Source: an uncultured Alphaproteobacteria bacterium (GTDB lineage: Bacteria > Pseudomonadota > Alphaproteobacteria > Geminicoccales > Geminicoccaceae). Taken from it: a stretch of DNA of 42,242 nt. The DNA is taken from the NCBI GenBank assembly GCA_937926445.1, contig CALBAK010000023.1:1-42242 (forward strand), read 5' to 3'. Shown in pieces: positions 41,233-42,242 of the stretch. The notes under the pieces are model-generated. The model was not told the origin of the DNA and did not search any database. It was given only the letters and a program-made list of their open reading frames with translations. The stretch's first letter is position 1. Each line of letters opens with the position of its first letter. Position numbers and translations under genes: made by a program.

Positions 41233-41916
41233 TCAGAGCAGCCGGTAGTCGAGGACCTCGCCGCGGGTGCGCACGACCGCCTTAACGATCCGGCCGGCCT
41301 CGTCGTACCAGACTTCCCCACCGCGGCTGCCCTGCGGGTTCATCCGCCAGCGTCGGGCAGCGATCGGCCGGCCCTCGACCTCGATCGTCTCCAGCACGCC
41401 GCCGTCCATGGCCAAGGGCGCGAGCTCGCCGTGTTGGCAATCGATCAGCCGCCGCTGGCGGACGATCGCGACGTTCCAGCAGCTGAGATCGGTCATCGTC
41501 CCGAGTGCCGCCTCGAGCACGCCGCGCGGCCCCTCGCAGGCGAGCCGGCCCTGCCGCTCGCGGATCCGCACGCTCGTGCGCTCGCCGTTGTCGTCGGTCT
41601 CGACGTCGCTCGCGACGAGCTTGCCCTCGCGCCAGAGATCTTCGCCCGCCTGACGGTAACGGTAGATCGGGATGAAGGCGAGCTTGACGACGAAGTCGAT
41701 CTCGTGGCGCACCCTCAATCCCTGGGGCGCCACCGCGAAGGTCACGGCATGCGTGCCGATCTCCTCGCCTCTGCGGAAGACCAGGAACCGGCGGTCCTCC
41801 GGCACCGCCTCGGCCCGCAGCGGCCGCGCGCCGGCCGCGGCGAAGAAGCCGCAGGCTACGAAACCGGTCAGCACCCGACGCCGATCGAGACGCGGCTCTG
41901 CCAGTTCCGCGCGCAT
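41233..41916 (-). CDS. Secreted DUF6134-like protein, Tat-type signal
   Basis: A 227-residue protein with an N-terminal twin-arginine-like signal (LDRRRVLTGF, then a hydrophobic stretch to about residue 36). A beta-rich domain follows with FLVFRRGEEIGTHAVTFA, VRHEIDFVVKLAFIPIYRYRQ and EDLWREGKLVASDVETDDNG. This pattern is that of DUF6134 proteins, which resemble lipoprotein-carrier folds; function is unknown. The ATG at 41914-41916 has a GGGAGG site. It follows the acylphosphatase gene by 25 bases. Confidence 0.82.
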   Translation of the reverse strand: MRAELAEPRLDRRRVLTGFVACGFFAAAGARPLRAEAVPEDRRFLVFRRGEEIGTHAVTFAVAPQGLRVRHEIDFVVKLAFIPIYRYRQAGEDLWREGKLVASDVETDDNGERTSVRIRERQGRLACEGPRGVLEAALGTMTDLSCWNVAIVRQRRLIDCQHGELAPLAMDGGVLETIEVEGRPIAARRWRMNPQGSRGGEVWYDEAGRIVKAVVRTRGEVLDYRLL

Positions 41917-41941
41917 CTCGTCCTCCCGCGACCGATGCGGC

Positions 41942-42214
41942 TCACACCGTCGGCCGTTCTTCGAACCCTCCCGGAACCGAGCCGACCACGGGTTCGCTTT
42001 CGAGCGAATCGACCCGTGCCGCGGGCGGCCCCTGTCGGCAGCGTGCCACGAGCTCGGCCACACGGTCTTCGGGTCCGTCGAACAGGGCCTCGACCGAGCC
42101 GTCGCGGCGGTTGCGGACCCAACCGCGCACGCCCAGCTCCCGCGCCCTGTGGACCGTCCAGGCGCGGAACCCCACGCCCTGGACGCGCCCGCGGATCACC
42201 ACCCGAACCGCCAC
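41942..42214 (-). CDS. acyP: Acylphosphatase
   Basis: A 90-residue single-domain enzyme that hydrolyses acyl phosphates. It has the [20 protein letters not shown] motif with the catalytic Arg, and the [20 protein letters not shown] motif with the catalytic Asn. The length and the conserved start [12 protein letters not shown] are canonical. The C-terminal residues run beyond the fold by about ten. The GTG start at 42212-42214 is near the window edge; the 28 bases beyond it show nothing identifiable. Confidence 0.95.
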   Translation of the reverse strand: MAVRVVIRGRVQGVGFRAWTVHRARELGVRGWVRNRRDGSVEALFDGPEDRVAELVARCRQGPPAARVDSLESEPVVGSVPGGFEERPTV

Positions 42215-42242
42215 CGCGCGACCGCGCCCCGTCTCTGTCGAC

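Noticed and set aside
1-42242. tRNA, rRNA, CRISPR arrays, insertion sequences or prophage genes.
   Set aside because: I looked for cloverleaf-like blocks, regular short repeats, transposases with inverted ends and phage structural genes, and saw none.

Overview
The window is very GC-rich, densely packed bacterial chromosome. The gene set points to an alphaproteobacterium, probably of the Rhodospirillales/Geminicoccales kind: a ccoNOQP cbb3 oxidase under an FNR-type box, an alphaproteobacterial-type DksA with a degenerate zinc finger, HspQ, a FhlB-FliO-FliP flagellar segment, methylmalonate-semialdehyde and 3-hydroxyisobutyrate dehydrogenases, and an Atm1-type exporter. The taxonomic call is inference from gene content and base composition. 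I saw no tRNA, rRNA, CRISPR array, insertion sequence or prophage gene; this looks like core chromosome with a few accessory patches.

Layout. 1-5733 (minus strand): a tightly overlapping operon of a glutamine-synthetase-like ligase, an SDR dehydrogenase and a PotABCD-type ABC importer whose last permease runs off the window edge; it probably imports and processes an amine or amino compound. 5829-7492 (+): a DUF218/ElyC-like membrane protein and the murein endopeptidase MepA. 7512-12049: the cbb3 oxidase operon ccoNOQP (+) with a clear rho-independent terminator, facing away from a DUF2189 membrane protein and a 62-residue membrane protein; a perfect FNR-type palindrome lies midway between the two units. 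12143-14462: an HDAC-fold deacetylase converging with, and overlapping, a D-lactate/glycolate-type FAD dehydrogenase. 14531-16175 (minus): fhlB-like, a helical protein, fliO and fliP. 16299-18341: moeB, dksA and an HNH nuclease.

18513-23534 is the most unusual part. A fused iron-type ABC permease (+) converges on its periplasmic binding protein (minus), with no ATPase beside them. Divergent from the binding protein is a coupled operon encoding a nitrile-hydratase/thiocyanate-hydrolase enzyme whose beta subunit is split into two genes, a Co-type alpha/gamma subunit with a His-rich N terminus, and a secreted TPR protein. An almost identical 21-bp element (18 of 21 bases) lies upstream of the permease and in the intergenic region between the binding protein and the hydratase operon, suggesting shared control.

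23577-29555: mmsA and mmsB of valine catabolism flank pepN and a decayed locus. In that locus a small secreted (PepSY-like) gene has lost its start codon and gained an internal stop, and the following cytochrome b561 gene has lost its middle. 29673-33170: hspQ, a fructose-6-phosphate-aldolase-like transaldolase, a small secreted protein, gpsA, and a membrane-anchored coiled-coil/helix-hairpin-helix protein. 33278-36885: a GMC oxidoreductase and an Atm1-type exporter, divergent. 36898-41119 (minus): modABC preceded by a ModE-like regulator and an Old Yellow Enzyme, with repeated CGTTATGAC elements just upstream of modA. 41233-42214 (minus): a secreted DUF6134-like protein and an acylphosphatase.
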